Positions 8,387 to 18,535 of a stretch of 64,000 nt of DNA are shown here, in pieces (the stretch's first letter is position 1; the number at the start of each line of letters is the position of its first letter). The notes below the pieces were generated by a model. It searched no databases. It was given only the letters and a program-made list of their open reading frames with translations, and was not told the DNA's origin. Source of the DNA: Robertmurraya korlensis NBRC 107688. Its GTDB lineage: Bacteria > Bacillota > Bacilli > Bacillales > Cytobacillaceae. The stretch covers positions 1 through 64,000 of the forward strand of contig NZ_BCVH01000006.1 of NCBI RefSeq assembly GCF_001591645.1. Direction: 5' to 3'. Position numbers and translations under genes: made by a program.

Positions 8387-11300
8387 TTGCAAAGAAAGAT
8401 TAATAAGGTATTAGTTGCAAACCGAGGAGAAATAGCTATACGTGTGTTTAGAGCTTGTACAGAGCTAAATATACGAACAGTTGCTATATATTCAAAAGAA
8501 GATTCTGGTGCATATCATCGTTATAAAGCCGATGAAGCATATCTCGTCGGAGAGGGTAAAAAACCGATTGATGCTTATTTAGACATTGAAGGGATCATTA
8601 GCATTGCCAAGCATAGCGATGTAGATGCTATTCACCCTGGTTATGGATTTCTTTCAGAAAACATTCATTTTGCTAGAAGATGTGAAGAAGAAGGGATTAT
8701 CTTTATTGGCCCAAAATCAAGGCATCTTGACATGTTTGGAGACAAAGTAAAAGCTAGAACTCAGGCCCAAGCAGCAAAGATTCCTGTTATTCCTGGTAGC
8801 GATGGTCCAGTAAATAGCTTAGAGGAAGTTATTGCTTTTGGAAAAGAGTACCACTATCCAATTATCATTAAAGCCTCACTTGGTGGTGGCGGAAGAGGTA
8901 TGCGTATCGTTAGGCACCTAGAAGAAGTAAAGGAAGCTTACGAGAGAGCAAAGTCTGAAGCAAAAGCGGCATTCGGGAATGATGAGGTATACGTAGAAAA
9001 GTATATTGAAAAGCCGAAGCATATCGAGGTGCAAATTATTGGGGATGAGTTTGGTAATATTGTCCATCTCTATGAGAGAGATTGCTCCGTTCAGCGTCGA
9101 CATCAAAAGGTAGTAGAGGTTGCACCATGTATCTCTATTTCAGAGGACCTAAGAGATAGAATCTGTGCAGCTGCAGTTGACTTAATGAAAAATGTTGATT
9201 ATCTAAATGCTGGAACAGTAGAATTTCTAGTTTCAGGAGAAGAATTCTACTTTATTGAAGTAAATCCACGCGTACAAGTTGAGCATACAATTACTGAAAT
9301 GATTACGGGTGTTGATATCGTTCAAACGCAAATTATGGTTGCTGAAGGACATCAGCTCCATGATGAGACAATTGGTATTCCAAAACAAGAAGATATTCGT
9401 ATTATGGGATATGCGATACAATCTCGTGTAACTACAGAAGATCCGTTAAACAATTTCATGCCTGATACAGGAAGATTAATGACTTACCGTTCAGGTGGTG
9501 GTTTTGGTGTCAGATTGGATGCAGGGAACGGATTCCAAGGAGCAATCATTACACCATATTATGACTCCTTACTTGTTAAACTTTCGACTCATGCTCTAAC
9601 GTATGAACAGGCATGTTCGAAGATGGTAAGAAACCTACAAGAATTCCGTATTCGTGGGATCAAAACAAATATTCCATTCTTGGAGAATGTAGTAAAACAT
9701 AAAAACTTCCGTAGTGGAAACTATGACACGTCATTTATCGATTCTTCGCCTGAATTATTTATGTTCCCAGTCCGTAAAGATAGAGGAACAAAAATGCTTT
9801 CGTATATCGGAAATGTAACAATCAATGGATTCCCGGGAATTGAGAAGAAGAAAAAACCAGTTTTTGATAAGCCAAGAATCCCGGTAACAGACTCATTACA
9901 TGTTCAAAGTGGAACAAAGCAAATTCTTGATGAAAGAGGAGCAGAAGGCTTAGTAAAGTGGATTAAGGAGCAACCAGAGGTCCTTTTAACAGACACTACG
10001 TTCAGAGACGCTCATCAATCATTACTTGCTACTCGTGTTCGTACCACAGATTTAAAGCATATCGCAGAGCCGACATCGTTATTACTACCTGATATGTTTT
10101 CTTTGGAGATGTGGGGTGGAGCAACGTTTGATGTTGCGTACAATTTCTTAAAGGAAGATCCATGGGATAGGCTTTTAACTTTAAGAAAGCAGATTCCAAA
10201 TGTATTATTCCAAATGCTACTAAGAGCTTCAAATGCTGTTGGTTATAAAAATTATCCAGATAATGTGATTCGTGAGTTTGTGGAGAAATCAGCTTATGCA
10301 GGTATCGACGTATTCCGTATTTTTGATAGTCTGAACTGGGTTAAAGGAATGGAAGTAGCTATCCAAGCGGTAAGAGATACAGGGAAAATAGCTGAAGCAG
10401 CCATTTGTTATACTGGAGATATCCTTGATACATCAAGACCGAAGTATAACTTAAACTACTATAAGGATTTGGCTAAAGAACTTCAAAATCAAGGGGCGCA
10501 TATTTTAGCTATTAAGGATATGGCAGGGTTATTAAAGCCACAAGCTGCATATCAATTAATATCTGAATTAAAAGAAACCATTGATATTCCGATTCACCTA
10601 CACACTCATGATACAAGTGGAAATGGAATATTTACGTATGCAAAAGCCATTGAGGCTGGTGTAGATATTGTAGATACAGCATTAAGTACAATGGCAGGAT
10701 TAACATCACAGCCAAGTGCAAATACATTGTACTATGCACTTGAAGGCAATGATCGTAAGCCGAAGGTAGATATTAAAGCGTTAGAACAGCTTTCTTACTA
10801 CTGGGAAGATGTGAGAAAGTATTACCACGATTTCGAAAGTGGAATGATGTCACCTCATACAGAAGTGTATCAGCACGAAATGCCAGGTGGTCAATATAGC
10901 AATCTTCAACAACAAGCTAAGGCAGTTGGCCTTGCTGACCAGTGGGAAGATGTGAAGGAAATGTATGCGCGAGTAAATCATATGTTTGGTGATATCGTTA
11001 AAGTTACTCCGTCTTCAAAAGTTGTTGGTGATATGGCGTTGTATATGGTTCAAAACGACCTAACGGAAGAGGATGTCCTTTCTAAAGGAGATAGTCTCGA
11101 TTTCCCTAATTCGGTTGTAGAATTATTTGAAGGATACTTAGGACAGCCTGTTGGAGGCTTCCCAGAAGAACTTCAAAAAGTGATCTTAAAAGGTCGAGAG
11201 CCAATCACGGTAAGACCTGGAGAACTGTTAGAGGATGTTGATTTTACAGCTTTAAAAGAAAAGTTATTCAAAGAATTAGGAAGACCTGTAACGAGCTTTG

Positions 11301-11824
11301 ATGCCATTGCTTATGCATTATATCCAAAGGTATTTAAAGACTATACGACTATGGTTGAGCAGTTTGGCGAAATTTCGGTGTTAGATACACCTACTTTCCT
11401 ATACGGGATGAGACTGGGAGAGGAAATAGAAGTCGAAATTGAAACAGGTAAAACATTAATCGTGAAGCTTATCTCTATTGGTCAGCCTCAAGCTGATGGT
11501 ACTCGTATCGTTTACTTTGAGTTAAATGGACAGCCGAGAGAGGTTGTCATTAAGGACGAAAGTATTAAGTCCACTGTTGCCTCTAAGATTAAAGCAGATC
11601 CGAAGAAAGAAACTCATATCGGTGCTTCAATGCCAGGAACAGTGATTAAAGTGTTAGTTTCTAAAGACGAAAAGGTTGAAAAAGGTGATCACTTGATGAT
11701 TACAGAAGCTATGAAAATGGAAACGACGGTTCAAGCTCCGTTCTCAGGCTTTGTTAAAGATATTTATGTATCAAATGGTGAAGCCATTCAAACAGGTGAC
11801 CTACTAATCGAGTTAGAGAAATAA
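8387..11824 (+). CDS. pycA: Pyruvate carboxylase
   Basis: This 1,145-residue multidomain enzyme carboxylates pyruvate to oxaloacetate with ATP, bicarbonate and biotin (anaplerosis). The order is biotin carboxylase (KVLVANRGEIA at the N-terminus, ATP-grasp loop LGGGGRGMR), carboxyltransferase (LTDTTFRDAHQSL, HTHDTSGN), linker, and a C-terminal biotinyl domain with the biotin-accepting Lys in EAMKMET 36 residues from the end. The TTG at 8387 lies 6 bp after GGGGTG and gives an N-terminus like B. subtilis PycA; the GTG at 8378 is inside that site. Confidence 0.97.
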   Translation: MQRKINKVLVANRGEIAIRVFRACTELNIRTVAIYSKEDSGAYHRYKADEAYLVGEGKKPIDAYLDIEGIISIAKHSDVDAIHPGYGFLSENIHFARRCEEEGIIFIGPKSRHLDMFGDKVKARTQAQAAKIPVIPGSDGPVNSLEEVIAFGKEYHYPIIIKASLGGGGRGMRIVRHLEEVKEAYERAKSEAKAAFGNDEVYVEKYIEKPKHIEVQIIGDEFGNIVHLYERDCSVQRRHQKVVEVAPCISISEDLRDRICAAAVDLMKNVDYLNAGTVEFLVSGEEFYFIEVNPRVQVEHTITEMITGVDIVQTQIMVAEGHQLHDETIGIPKQEDIRIMGYAIQSRVTTEDPLNNFMPDTGRLMTYRSGGGFGVRLDAGNGFQGAIITPYYDSLLVKLSTHALTYEQACSKMVRNLQEFRIRGIKTNIPFLENVVKHKNFRSGNYDTSFIDSSPELFMFPVRKDRGTKMLSYIGNVTINGFPGIEKKKKPVFDKPRIPVTDSLHVQSGTKQILDERGAEGLVKWIKEQPEVLLTDTTFRDAHQSLLATRVRTTDLKHIAEPTSLLLPDMFSLEMWGGATFDVAYNFLKEDPWDRLLTLRKQIPNVLFQMLLRASNAVGYKNYPDNVIREFVEKSAYAGIDVFRIFDSLNWVKGMEVAIQAVRDTGKIAEAAICYTGDILDTSRPKYNLNYYKDLAKELQNQGAHILAIKDMAGLLKPQAAYQLISELKETIDIPIHLHTHDTSGNGIFTYAKAIEAGVDIVDTALSTMAGLTSQPSANTLYYALEGNDRKPKVDIKALEQLSYYWEDVRKYYHDFESGMMSPHTEVYQHEMPGGQYSNLQQQAKAVGLADQWEDVKEMYARVNHMFGDIVKVTPSSKVVGDMALYMVQNDLTEEDVLSKGDSLDFPNSVVELFEGYLGQPVGGFPEELQKVILKGREPITVRPGELLEDVDFTALKEKLFKELGRPVTSFDAIAYALYPKVFKDYTTMVEQFGEISVLDTPTFLYGMRLGEEIEVEIETGKTLIVKLISIGQPQADGTRIVYFELNGQPREVVIKDESIKSTVASKIKADPKKETHIGASMPGTVIKVLVSKDEKVEKGDHLMITEAMKMETTVQAPFSGFVKDIYVSNGEAIQTGDLLIELEK

Positions 11825-11830
11825 ACAGAG

Positions 11831-11865
11831 AAAAGGTGTTGCACATAAGTGCAACACCTTTTTTA
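11831..11865. terminator. Bidirectional terminator of pycA/ctaA
   Basis: A 12-bp perfect stem AAGGTGTTGCAC / GTGCAACACCTT with loop ATAA is flanked by A and T runs. It serves both convergent genes, and the ctaA stop codon lies in the T run. Confidence 0.93.
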
Positions 11866-12801
11866 TAGCGAATGATTATTTTTTTTGTTAAGAGCAATCT
11901 GATTCTTTTTACTACGAGTAACGAGAAGAATAAAATAGCTTAATACTCCGAATAAGCATGAAATAAAAAATGCATGAGCCAAGGCGACAGTAAGGTTAAG
12001 GCGAGTAATTACTATTAAGGCTCCAGTCATGACTTGAAGTGATACAAGGATAAACGCTATCGTCCAGCCCCATACAATAACCTTTTCCTGTTTGTAATGC
12101 TTATAAGCTAATAGAGTAATATATCCAATCCAGAGAAAAATCAACCCAGCAGCGAATCTGTGGCCCATCTGTACCCATTCATAGAAATTAGTTGGTAAAC
12201 CGATCACACTATTTATACAGAATGGCCAGTCTCTACAAACTAGGCTAGCATTCACATGCCTTACTAGAGCGCCGGTGTAAACGACTACATAACTATATAC
12301 GCTAACTCCTATAATATGCTTACGTAAACGGGAGTCAATAATTAATTTATGAGCTTCGAAACGTTTGTCAATTTCAAATATAAGCAGTGTTAAAAGTAAA
12401 ACAGCAGCGAATGAGATCAAAGATATACCGAAATGTAATGCTAGTACAAAATCTGACTGCCCCCAAACAACTGCGGCGGCCCCAATTAATCCTTGTAAAA
12501 CCAGGAAGAAAAAAGATAATGCCGATAAAAACTTTGTTTCACGGATCTGTCCAATGGTTTTCCAAGACCAAATGGATAATACTAGAACCATTATGCCAAC
12601 AACACCAGATACCACACGGTGAGCAAGTTCAATAATTAACTCAAGTGATATATCGGTTGGAATAAGTTGTCCATTACATAAAGGCCAAGAACGACCACAT
12701 CCCATTCCAGACTCGGTTTTTGTAACAAGAGCTCCACCTAATAGAATTAATAACATACCAATCGTTGTAAGGACAGAAAACCATTTCAAGGCTCTGTTCA
12801 A
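11863..12801 (-). CDS. ctaA: Heme A synthase CtaA
   Basis: This 312-residue, eight-helix membrane protein oxidises the C8 methyl of heme O to the formyl group of heme A. Visible motifs are [15 protein letters not shown], the conserved Cys pair in [13 protein letters not shown] (heme-ligand His), the second pair VCRDWPFC and MGHRFAAG. The TTG at 12801 is preceded by AAGGTG at about 6 bp and yields MNRALKWF, as in B. subtilis. Upstream in-frame codons lack a ribosome-binding site. Divergent ctaB makes heme O, its substrate. Confidence 0.95.
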   Translation of the reverse strand: MNRALKWFSVLTTIGMLLILLGGALVTKTESGMGCGRSWPLCNGQLIPTDISLELIIELAHRVVSGVVGIMVLVLSIWSWKTIGQIRETKFLSALSFFFLVLQGLIGAAAVVWGQSDFVLALHFGISLISFAAVLLLTLLIFEIDKRFEAHKLIIDSRLRKHIIGVSVYSYVVVYTGALVRHVNASLVCRDWPFCINSVIGLPTNFYEWVQMGHRFAAGLIFLWIGYITLLAYKHYKQEKVIVWGWTIAFILVSLQVMTGALIVITRLNLTVALAHAFFISCLFGVLSYFILLVTRSKKNQIALNKKNNHSL

Positions 12802-13415
12802 AGAAATCACCTTCTCATCTAAGTTCACATAATTGTCATAAGTTTCTATTGACGTGTATAATATTAACCACATTTTAATATATCTTTATCATAACGAATT
12901 AGTAGAAAAAAAAATAGAAGGTAATTCGTTACATACTGCATTTTTGATACTACACAATCTATTGAGTTTTTACAATATGTATTATGGATTTAACACTATG
13001 AGTAAATTGGAAACTACTAAGTTATTTTCTAAATATAATATTAAATAGTTCAACTATACTTCATGAAGCCATATTTGTTTAAAAATAAAACAAAAACCTC
13101 TAATTATTATTATATTAACAAAATAACCAAAGGAATTTACGAAACAAATGGTGACACAAATATTTCAAAAATAATTCAAAAAAAGTTCACAAAAATGGAG
13201 TGAAGTATGATTTAATAGATTGAGGAAATGTTATTTTTCTACACAAATATTTAACATTATTTCCACTATTAAGATAATGAAAACTATCGGTAGAATATTG
13301 ACTTAAATGGATAATAGTCATTTTCATTACAATATAGCATTAAAGCTAATAATGTACTATAGTTATTGTAGTGTCATGAAGACCGGATCTGTGTACTGGG
13401 AAAGGAGGAGAGGAA
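12802..13415. promoter_or_regulatory. AT-rich divergent ctaA-ctaB control region
   Basis: This is the only gene-free stretch over 300 bp. It is very AT-rich and I find no credible ORF. It holds three sites resembling the ResD motif TTTGTGAA, all read on the minus strand: 13154-13161, 13186-13193 and 13241-13248. Two of them lie in an exact 12-bp direct repeat ACACAAATATTT (13154 and 13241). A fourth, weaker match (TATGTGAA on the minus strand, 12824-12831) is close to the ctaA start. In B. subtilis ctaA is activated by ResD, so these are candidate binding sites. No confident sigma-A promoter was assigned. Confidence 0.45.
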
Positions 13416-14348
13416 ATGGCGAGCTCAAGATCAATAAGTGAAGCAACGATAAATGGTGATGAGAATCGTATTGAGCTACCAAAGACAAATGCATGGAAGG
13501 ATTTCCTTGCTTTAATTAAAATTGGTATTGTAAACTCCAACTTAATTACTACCTTTACAGGACTTTGGTTAGCGCTTCACTTTGGAGAGAAAAGCTTTTT
13601 ATCAAATCTTGATATTGTTTTTTATACGCTAATTGGATCATCGCTCATTATAGCAGGATCCTGTGCCATAAATAACTACATTGATAGAGATATTGATCCT
13701 CTAATGGAACGCACAAAGGATAGACCCACGGTTACGGGGAATATTCAGCCGAGAAAAGTAATTATAATGGGTTTAACCCTTATTACAATAGGTACTATTT
13801 TTCTTGCATTAACAACCTTTACAGCTGTTGTTATTGGACTTGTAGGAGTTTTTAGCTATGTTGTGCTTTATACGATGTGGTCAAAACGCCAGCTTGTTTC
13901 AAATACCATCATTGGTAGTATCTCAGGAGCCGTACCACCTTTAATTGGCTGGTCAGCGGTTGATGGTGATTTAAGTATTATGGCATGGAGTTTGTTCCTA
14001 ATTATGTTTGCTTGGCAACCACCTCATTTTTATGCTCTTGCAATGAGAAGGGTAGAGGAATACAGAGCTGCTAGCATTCCTATGTTACCAGTAGTAAAGG
14101 GCTTTGAAACAACCAAGAAACATACGATTTTATGGATTGTTGCGTTGTTGCCGCTTCCATTCTTGCTGACAAGTCTAGGGATACCATTCCTTATTTTAGC
14201 CTCAGCGTTAAATGTTGGATGGTTACTGACTGGTTTATATGGCTATAAGAAAATGGATGATATGAAATGGGCAAAGATTATGTTTGTCTATTCACTACAA
14301 TATCTAACTATTCTTTTTGTTGCTATGGTAATTGTCACACTAATATAA
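13416..14348 (+). CDS. ctaB: Protoheme IX farnesyltransferase (heme O synthase) CtaB
   Basis: This 310-residue UbiA-family prenyltransferase attaches farnesyl diphosphate to heme B to make heme O. It has about nine membrane helices, the Asp-rich motif NNYIDRDIDPLMERTKDRPT, and the second loop YTMWSKRQLVSN. The ATG follows AAAGGAGGAGAGG. It heads ctaBCDEF and supplies the heme A pathway for the oxidase encoded downstream. Confidence 0.96.
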   Translation: MASSRSISEATINGDENRIELPKTNAWKDFLALIKIGIVNSNLITTFTGLWLALHFGEKSFLSNLDIVFYTLIGSSLIIAGSCAINNYIDRDIDPLMERTKDRPTVTGNIQPRKVIIMGLTLITIGTIFLALTTFTAVVIGLVGVFSYVVLYTMWSKRQLVSNTIIGSISGAVPPLIGWSAVDGDLSIMAWSLFLIMFAWQPPHFYALAMRRVEEYRAASIPMLPVVKGFETTKKHTILWIVALLPLPFLLTSLGIPFLILASALNVGWLLTGLYGYKKMDDMKWAKIMFVYSLQYLTILFVAMVIVTLI

Positions 14349-14365
14349 AATATAGTTGTTAGAAA

Positions 14366-14395
14366 AACCTTTCCCTCCTGTCTGAGGGGGAGGTT
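14366..14395 (+). terminator. Terminator-like hairpin between ctaB and ctaC
   Basis: AACCT..CCCTC pairs with GGGGG..AGGTT across a small loop and a TT bulge; a T5 run follows only after a few bases. It is probably a partial terminator that sets ctaB relative to ctaCDEF. Confidence 0.5.
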
Positions 14396-14464
14396 GTCTA
14401 TAAATTTTTGTGATCAAACAATTCAGGGAAGAAATATTTTACGAAAGAGGGGTTTGATTAAGCT

Positions 14465-15535
14465 ATGAAAAGGCTTGCGAAATGGCGAATGATTTCAATG
14501 TTTGCAATCATCACGCTACTACTTTCCGGATGTGGTGAACCGTTCTTGTCAACGCTTCAGCCAGCTGGTGAGGTTGCTAAAGAGCAATTTGATTTAATGA
14601 TGTTATCCGTGGCGATAATGGTAGGGGTAATTATCGTCGTAACCTTGATCTTCGCGATCGTGGTTGTAAAGTTCCGCCGTAAGGATGATAGTATTCCAAA
14701 GCAGGTGGAAGGTAGTCATAAGTTAGAAATTATTTGGACTGTTATCCCAATCATCCTTCTTCTTATTCTTGCTGTTCCAACAGTAGCTTCTACATTTAAG
14801 TTTGCAGATGTATCGGAAATGGATAAGAAAAATGAAGACGGTAAAACGGATGCGCTAGTAATTAATGTTCGAGCGAATCTTTATTGGTGGGAATTTGAGT
14901 ATCCAGACGAAGAAATCATTACGAGTCAAGACCTAGTAGTACCAACAGGACAAAAGGTGTACTTTAATTTAAAGGCATCAGATGTAAAGCACTCGTTCTG
15001 GATTCCTGCTGTTGGTGGAAAAATGGACACAAACACTGACAATGTAAACAGATTTTATTTGCAATTTGATGAGCAAAAAGCAAATGAAGCTGGAGATTTA
15101 TTTTACGGGAAATGTGCGGAGCTTTGCGGACCGTCTCATGCTTTAATGGACTTTAAAGTTAAAGCGATTTCACCAGATGAGTTCGACAAATGGGTTGCTG
15201 ATATGCAATCTGTCAAAGAAGCTGAAACGGCTGAAACGCCTCTAGCACAACAAGGTCAAGAAGTCTTTAATAACAGCTGTATTGGCTGTCATGCTGTGAC
15301 ACCAGCAACCGGTGCTCCGGAAGCTGCACGTCTAGGACCAAATTTAACAAACTTTGGTGAAAGATCTCGTATTGCAGGGGTATTAGACCATTCAGAAGAA
15401 GAACTTAAAAACTGGATATCTGATCCTGAAGCGTATAAGCCAGGGAACAAAATGACAAATGCATACAACAAATTAACTCCAGAAGAATTAGATGCTGTAA
15501 CAGAATACTTAATGAACTTAAAGGTACAGGATTAA
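14465..15535 (+). CDS. ctaC: Cytochrome caa3 oxidase subunit II with fused cytochrome c
   Basis: This 356-residue lipoprotein has lipobox LLSG-C (Cys23), two membrane helices, an extracytoplasmic cupredoxin domain with the CuA motif CAELCGPSHALM, and a C-terminal cytochrome c domain with CIGCH (residues 272-276) and axial Met330 in PGNKM. The fused cytochrome c defines a caa3-type cytochrome c oxidase. GAGGGG lies about 12 bp before the ATG, somewhat far, but no better start is in frame. Confidence 0.97.
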   Translation: MKRLAKWRMISMFAIITLLLSGCGEPFLSTLQPAGEVAKEQFDLMMLSVAIMVGVIIVVTLIFAIVVVKFRRKDDSIPKQVEGSHKLEIIWTVIPIILLLILAVPTVASTFKFADVSEMDKKNEDGKTDALVINVRANLYWWEFEYPDEEIITSQDLVVPTGQKVYFNLKASDVKHSFWIPAVGGKMDTNTDNVNRFYLQFDEQKANEAGDLFYGKCAELCGPSHALMDFKVKAISPDEFDKWVADMQSVKEAETAETPLAQQGQEVFNNSCIGCHAVTPATGAPEAARLGPNLTNFGERSRIAGVLDHSEEELKNWISDPEAYKPGNKMTNAYNKLTPEELDAVTEYLMNLKVQD

Positions 15536-15566
15536 TAGGGGACTTTGTTAAAAGGGAGGTAGAATT

Positions 15567-17435
15567 GTGAGTACCTATGCTCAGAAAAAGGGGTTCGGAG
15601 CGACTGTTTGGGATTACTTAACTACAGTAGACCATAAAAAGATCGCTATCCTTTACTTAATTGCTGGTGGACTTTTCTTCGTTTTAGGTGGTCTAGAGGC
15701 AATGTTTATTCGTATCCAGCTTGCAGTACCAAACAATGATTTTGTAAGCGCTGGATTATATAACGAAATCTTAACCATGCATGGAACAACAATGATTTTC
15801 TTAGCAGCCATGCCATTGTTATTTGCTTTTATGAATGCTATTATGCCACTACAAATTGGAGCACGTGACGTTGCGTTTCCTTTTGTAAATGCACTTGGTT
15901 TCTGGCTATTCTTTTTTGGTGGTATCTTCTTAAACCTATCGTGGTTCTTAGGTGGGGCACCAGATGCTGGTTGGACTTCCTATGCATCTCTATCAATGGC
16001 TTCTGAAGGACACGGCATAGATTTCTATGCATTAGGGTTGCAAATTTCTGGTGCGGGTACGTTAATGGGGGGGATTAACTTCCTTGTAACGATTATCAAT
16101 ATGCGTGCACCTGGGATGACTTATATGAGAATGCCATTGTTTACTTGGTCTACATTCGTGGCATCAGCACTTATCCTATTTGCTTTTCCTCCACTTACTG
16201 TGGGACTGTTCTTGCTGATTTTTGACCGTATGTTCGGTTCAAACTTCTTTGATGTTGCAAATGGTGGAAATACCGTTATTTGGGAGCATTTATTCTGGAT
16301 CTTCGGACATCCAGAGGTTTATATTTTAGTATTACCGGCTTTCGGTATTTTCTCGGAAATTTTTGCTACTTTTTCGAGAAAACGTCTATTCGGATACTCA
16401 TCTATGGTATTCGCTACAGTTCTAATTGGATTTTTAGGATTCATGGTTTGGGCTCACCATATGTTTACAACTGGATTAGGTCCTATTGCTAATGCCATCT
16501 TTGCCGTTGCAACAATGGCAATTGCTGTTCCAACGGGGATAAAAATCTTTAACTGGCTCTTCACAATGTGGGGAGGAAGTATCAAGTTTACTACACCTAT
16601 GCTTTATGCAGTGGCATTTATTCCATCGTTCGTAGGTGGAGGGGTAACTGGGGTTATGCTTGCCTCAGCAGCAGCTGACTACCAATACCATGATTCATAT
16701 TTCGTAGTTGCCCATTTCCACTATGTTATTGTTGGAGGAGTTGTATTTGGCCTTTTAGCTGCGACACATTTCTATTGGCCAAAGATGTTTGGAACGATGT
16801 TAAACGAAACATTAGGAAAAATCACTTTCTGGTTATTCTTAATTGGATTCCACTTAACATTCTTTATCCAGCACTTCTTAGGATTAATGGGGATGCCTAG
16901 ACGTATTTTCACGTTCTTACCTAACCAAGGTTTAGATGCGGGGAACTTAATCAGTACAGTTGGTGCATTCTTTATGGCAATTGCCACTTTAATTTTGTTA
17001 TATAATATTGTAGTAACAAGTGTGAAAAATGAAAAGGTTGGAAATGATCCTTGGGAGGATGGACGTACACTTGAGTGGGCAATTCCATCACCACCACCTT
17101 TCTATAACTTTAAACAGCTTCCACTTGTTCGTGGATTAGATCCACTTTGGATTGAAAAAATGGAAGGTAAGAAGACTATGACACCGGCAGAACCACTTGG
17201 TGACATTCATATGCCGAACAATTCATTTACACCATTTATGATTTCACTTGGATTGTTTGTTGCCGCTTTTGGTGCACTTTACCGTGAGGATTATCATTGG
17301 GGTGTAATGGTACTAATTGCAGGACTGGGCATTACGTTGCTTTCAATGTTCGTTCGTTCTGTTAAGGATGACCATGGCTTCCATATTCATAAAGAAGATT
17401 TATTAAATGATGATGATAAGGGGGGGAAGGCATAA
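15567..17435 (+). CDS. ctaD: Cytochrome caa3 oxidase subunit I
   Basis: This 622-residue heme-copper oxidase subunit holds heme a and the heme a3/CuB centre. It shows the N-terminal heme His region (LTMHGTTMIFLAAMP), HPEVYILVLPAFG with the His-Tyr pair, WAHHMFTTG for CuB, and VVAHFHYVIVGG for the heme a/a3 ligands. Two extra C-terminal helices are typical of the caa3 type. It starts with GTG after GGGAGG. The stop overlaps the ctaE start by 1 bp (TAATG). Confidence 0.97.
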   Translation: MSTYAQKKGFGATVWDYLTTVDHKKIAILYLIAGGLFFVLGGLEAMFIRIQLAVPNNDFVSAGLYNEILTMHGTTMIFLAAMPLLFAFMNAIMPLQIGARDVAFPFVNALGFWLFFFGGIFLNLSWFLGGAPDAGWTSYASLSMASEGHGIDFYALGLQISGAGTLMGGINFLVTIINMRAPGMTYMRMPLFTWSTFVASALILFAFPPLTVGLFLLIFDRMFGSNFFDVANGGNTVIWEHLFWIFGHPEVYILVLPAFGIFSEIFATFSRKRLFGYSSMVFATVLIGFLGFMVWAHHMFTTGLGPIANAIFAVATMAIAVPTGIKIFNWLFTMWGGSIKFTTPMLYAVAFIPSFVGGGVTGVMLASAAADYQYHDSYFVVAHFHYVIVGGVVFGLLAATHFYWPKMFGTMLNETLGKITFWLFLIGFHLTFFIQHFLGLMGMPRRIFTFLPNQGLDAGNLISTVGAFFMAIATLILLYNIVVTSVKNEKVGNDPWEDGRTLEWAIPSPPPFYNFKQLPLVRGLDPLWIEKMEGKKTMTPAEPLGDIHMPNNSFTPFMISLGLFVAAFGALYREDYHWGVMVLIAGLGITLLSMFVRSVKDDHGFHIHKEDLLNDDDKGGKA

Positions 17436-18064
17436 TGCATGTAGAAGATAAGTTTACTGCTGAAACATGGCCTGCCGCACCTGAAAAACAAACCCTTGAA
17501 GGAAAAAACAAATTTTTAGGATTTTGGTTATTCCTAGGCGGAGAGACAGTTCTCTTTGCATCACTATTTGCTACTTATTTAGCCTTAAAGGATAAGGTTC
17601 CGAATGCTGAACATACACTAGCTAAGGATTTATTCGAATTGCCAATTGTATTTGTGGCAACGATGCTACTTTTAACTAGTTCATTAACAAGTGTATATGC
17701 AATGTACCATATGAAAAACTTTAATTTTAAAAAGATGCAGCTCTGGTTAGGATTAACTGTCCTACTTGGATTTGCGTTCTTACTCCTTGAAATTTACGAG
17801 TTCAATCACTATGTACATGAGTATCATCATACATTTACTAGTAGTGCATTTGGATCTGCTTTTTATACACTAGTTGGCTTCCATGGAGGTCACGTTGCTT
17901 TCGGTCTTTTATGGATCGTAACTTTAATGGTGAGAAATGCAAAGCGTGGGTTAGACTTGTACAATGCACCAAAGTTTTATGTTGCAAGTCTTTACTGGCA
18001 CTTTATTGACGTAGTGTGGGTATTTATCTTCACGGTAGTATATTTAATGGGAATGGTGGGATAA
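17435..18064 (+). CDS. ctaE: Cytochrome caa3 oxidase subunit III
   Basis: This 209-residue subunit III has about five helices and the conserved segments FWLFLGGETVLFASLFATY, EIYEFNHY and WHFIDVVWVFIFTVVYL. It starts in the ctaD stop (TAATG overlap), indicating translational coupling. GGGGGGAAGG serves as ribosome-binding site. Confidence 0.96.
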   Translation: MHVEDKFTAETWPAAPEKQTLEGKNKFLGFWLFLGGETVLFASLFATYLALKDKVPNAEHTLAKDLFELPIVFVATMLLLTSSLTSVYAMYHMKNFNFKKMQLWLGLTVLLGFAFLLLEIYEFNHYVHEYHHTFTSSAFGSAFYTLVGFHGGHVAFGLLWIVTLMVRNAKRGLDLYNAPKFYVASLYWHFIDVVWVFIFTVVYLMGMVG

Positions 18065-18068
18065 ACTG

Positions 18069-18404
18069 ATGGCAAGTGAACAAACACATTCAGGTAACCC
18101 TAAAGTAGACATTGAATATCGTAAAAAGAAAAGTGCAGAGGAAATGCGCTATCAAATTGTATCATTTTCCATGATGATCTTTTTGACTTTAGTAGCATTT
18201 ATTGCTGTAGGCTATGGTGATTTTTCAGCATGGTTTATCGTTCCTTTCATTCTTTTGTTAGCAATCGTGCAAGTAGTCTTTCAATTATATTACTTCATGC
18301 ATATGAGTCATAAGGGACATGAAGCGCCAGCGCTTTTCCTATATTCAGGTTTATTAGTTGGGTTAATAACAATATTAACTTTTATGACCATTATTTGGTG
18401 GTAA
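18069..18404 (+). CDS. ctaF: Cytochrome caa3 oxidase subunit IV
   Basis: This 111-residue protein has a charged N-terminus (VDIEYRKKKSAEEMRYQ) and three membrane helices with YYFMHMSHKGHE, as in the bacterial COX4 family. It is the last gene of ctaBCDEF, 4 bp after ctaE, and a terminator follows. Confidence 0.94.
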   Translation: MASEQTHSGNPKVDIEYRKKKSAEEMRYQIVSFSMMIFLTLVAFIAVGYGDFSAWFIVPFILLLAIVQVVFQLYYFMHMSHKGHEAPALFLYSGLLVGLITILTFMTIIWW

Positions 18405-18415
18405 TTGAGTGAATG

Positions 18416-18446
18416 AAAATCGGCCTTTTGAGCCGATTTTCTTTTT
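18416..18446 (+). terminator. Terminator of ctaBCDEF
   Basis: Stem AAAATCGGC / GCCGATTTT with loop CTTTTGA is followed by CTTTTT. Confidence 0.92.
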
Positions 18447-18473
18447 GCACTAAATAAAGGAAAACCTCATTCA

Positions 18474-18503
18474 TTGTGGTATTCATCATAAATCAGTTAT
18501 AAT
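18474..18503 (+). promoter_or_regulatory. Candidate promoter of ctaG
   Basis: TTGTGG (18474-18479), an 18-bp spacer and TATAAT (18498-18503) lie about 33 bp before the ctaG start. The -35 is a weak match. Confidence 0.45.
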
Positions 18504-18535
18504 AAAACTGACTTAAAAATAACGAGGTGATCGTC

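Noticed and set aside
12854-13048. 64-codon plus-strand frame in the ctaA-ctaB interval
   Set aside because: No ribosome-binding site; composition follows the AT-rich intergenic DNA; it overlaps the ctaA leader.
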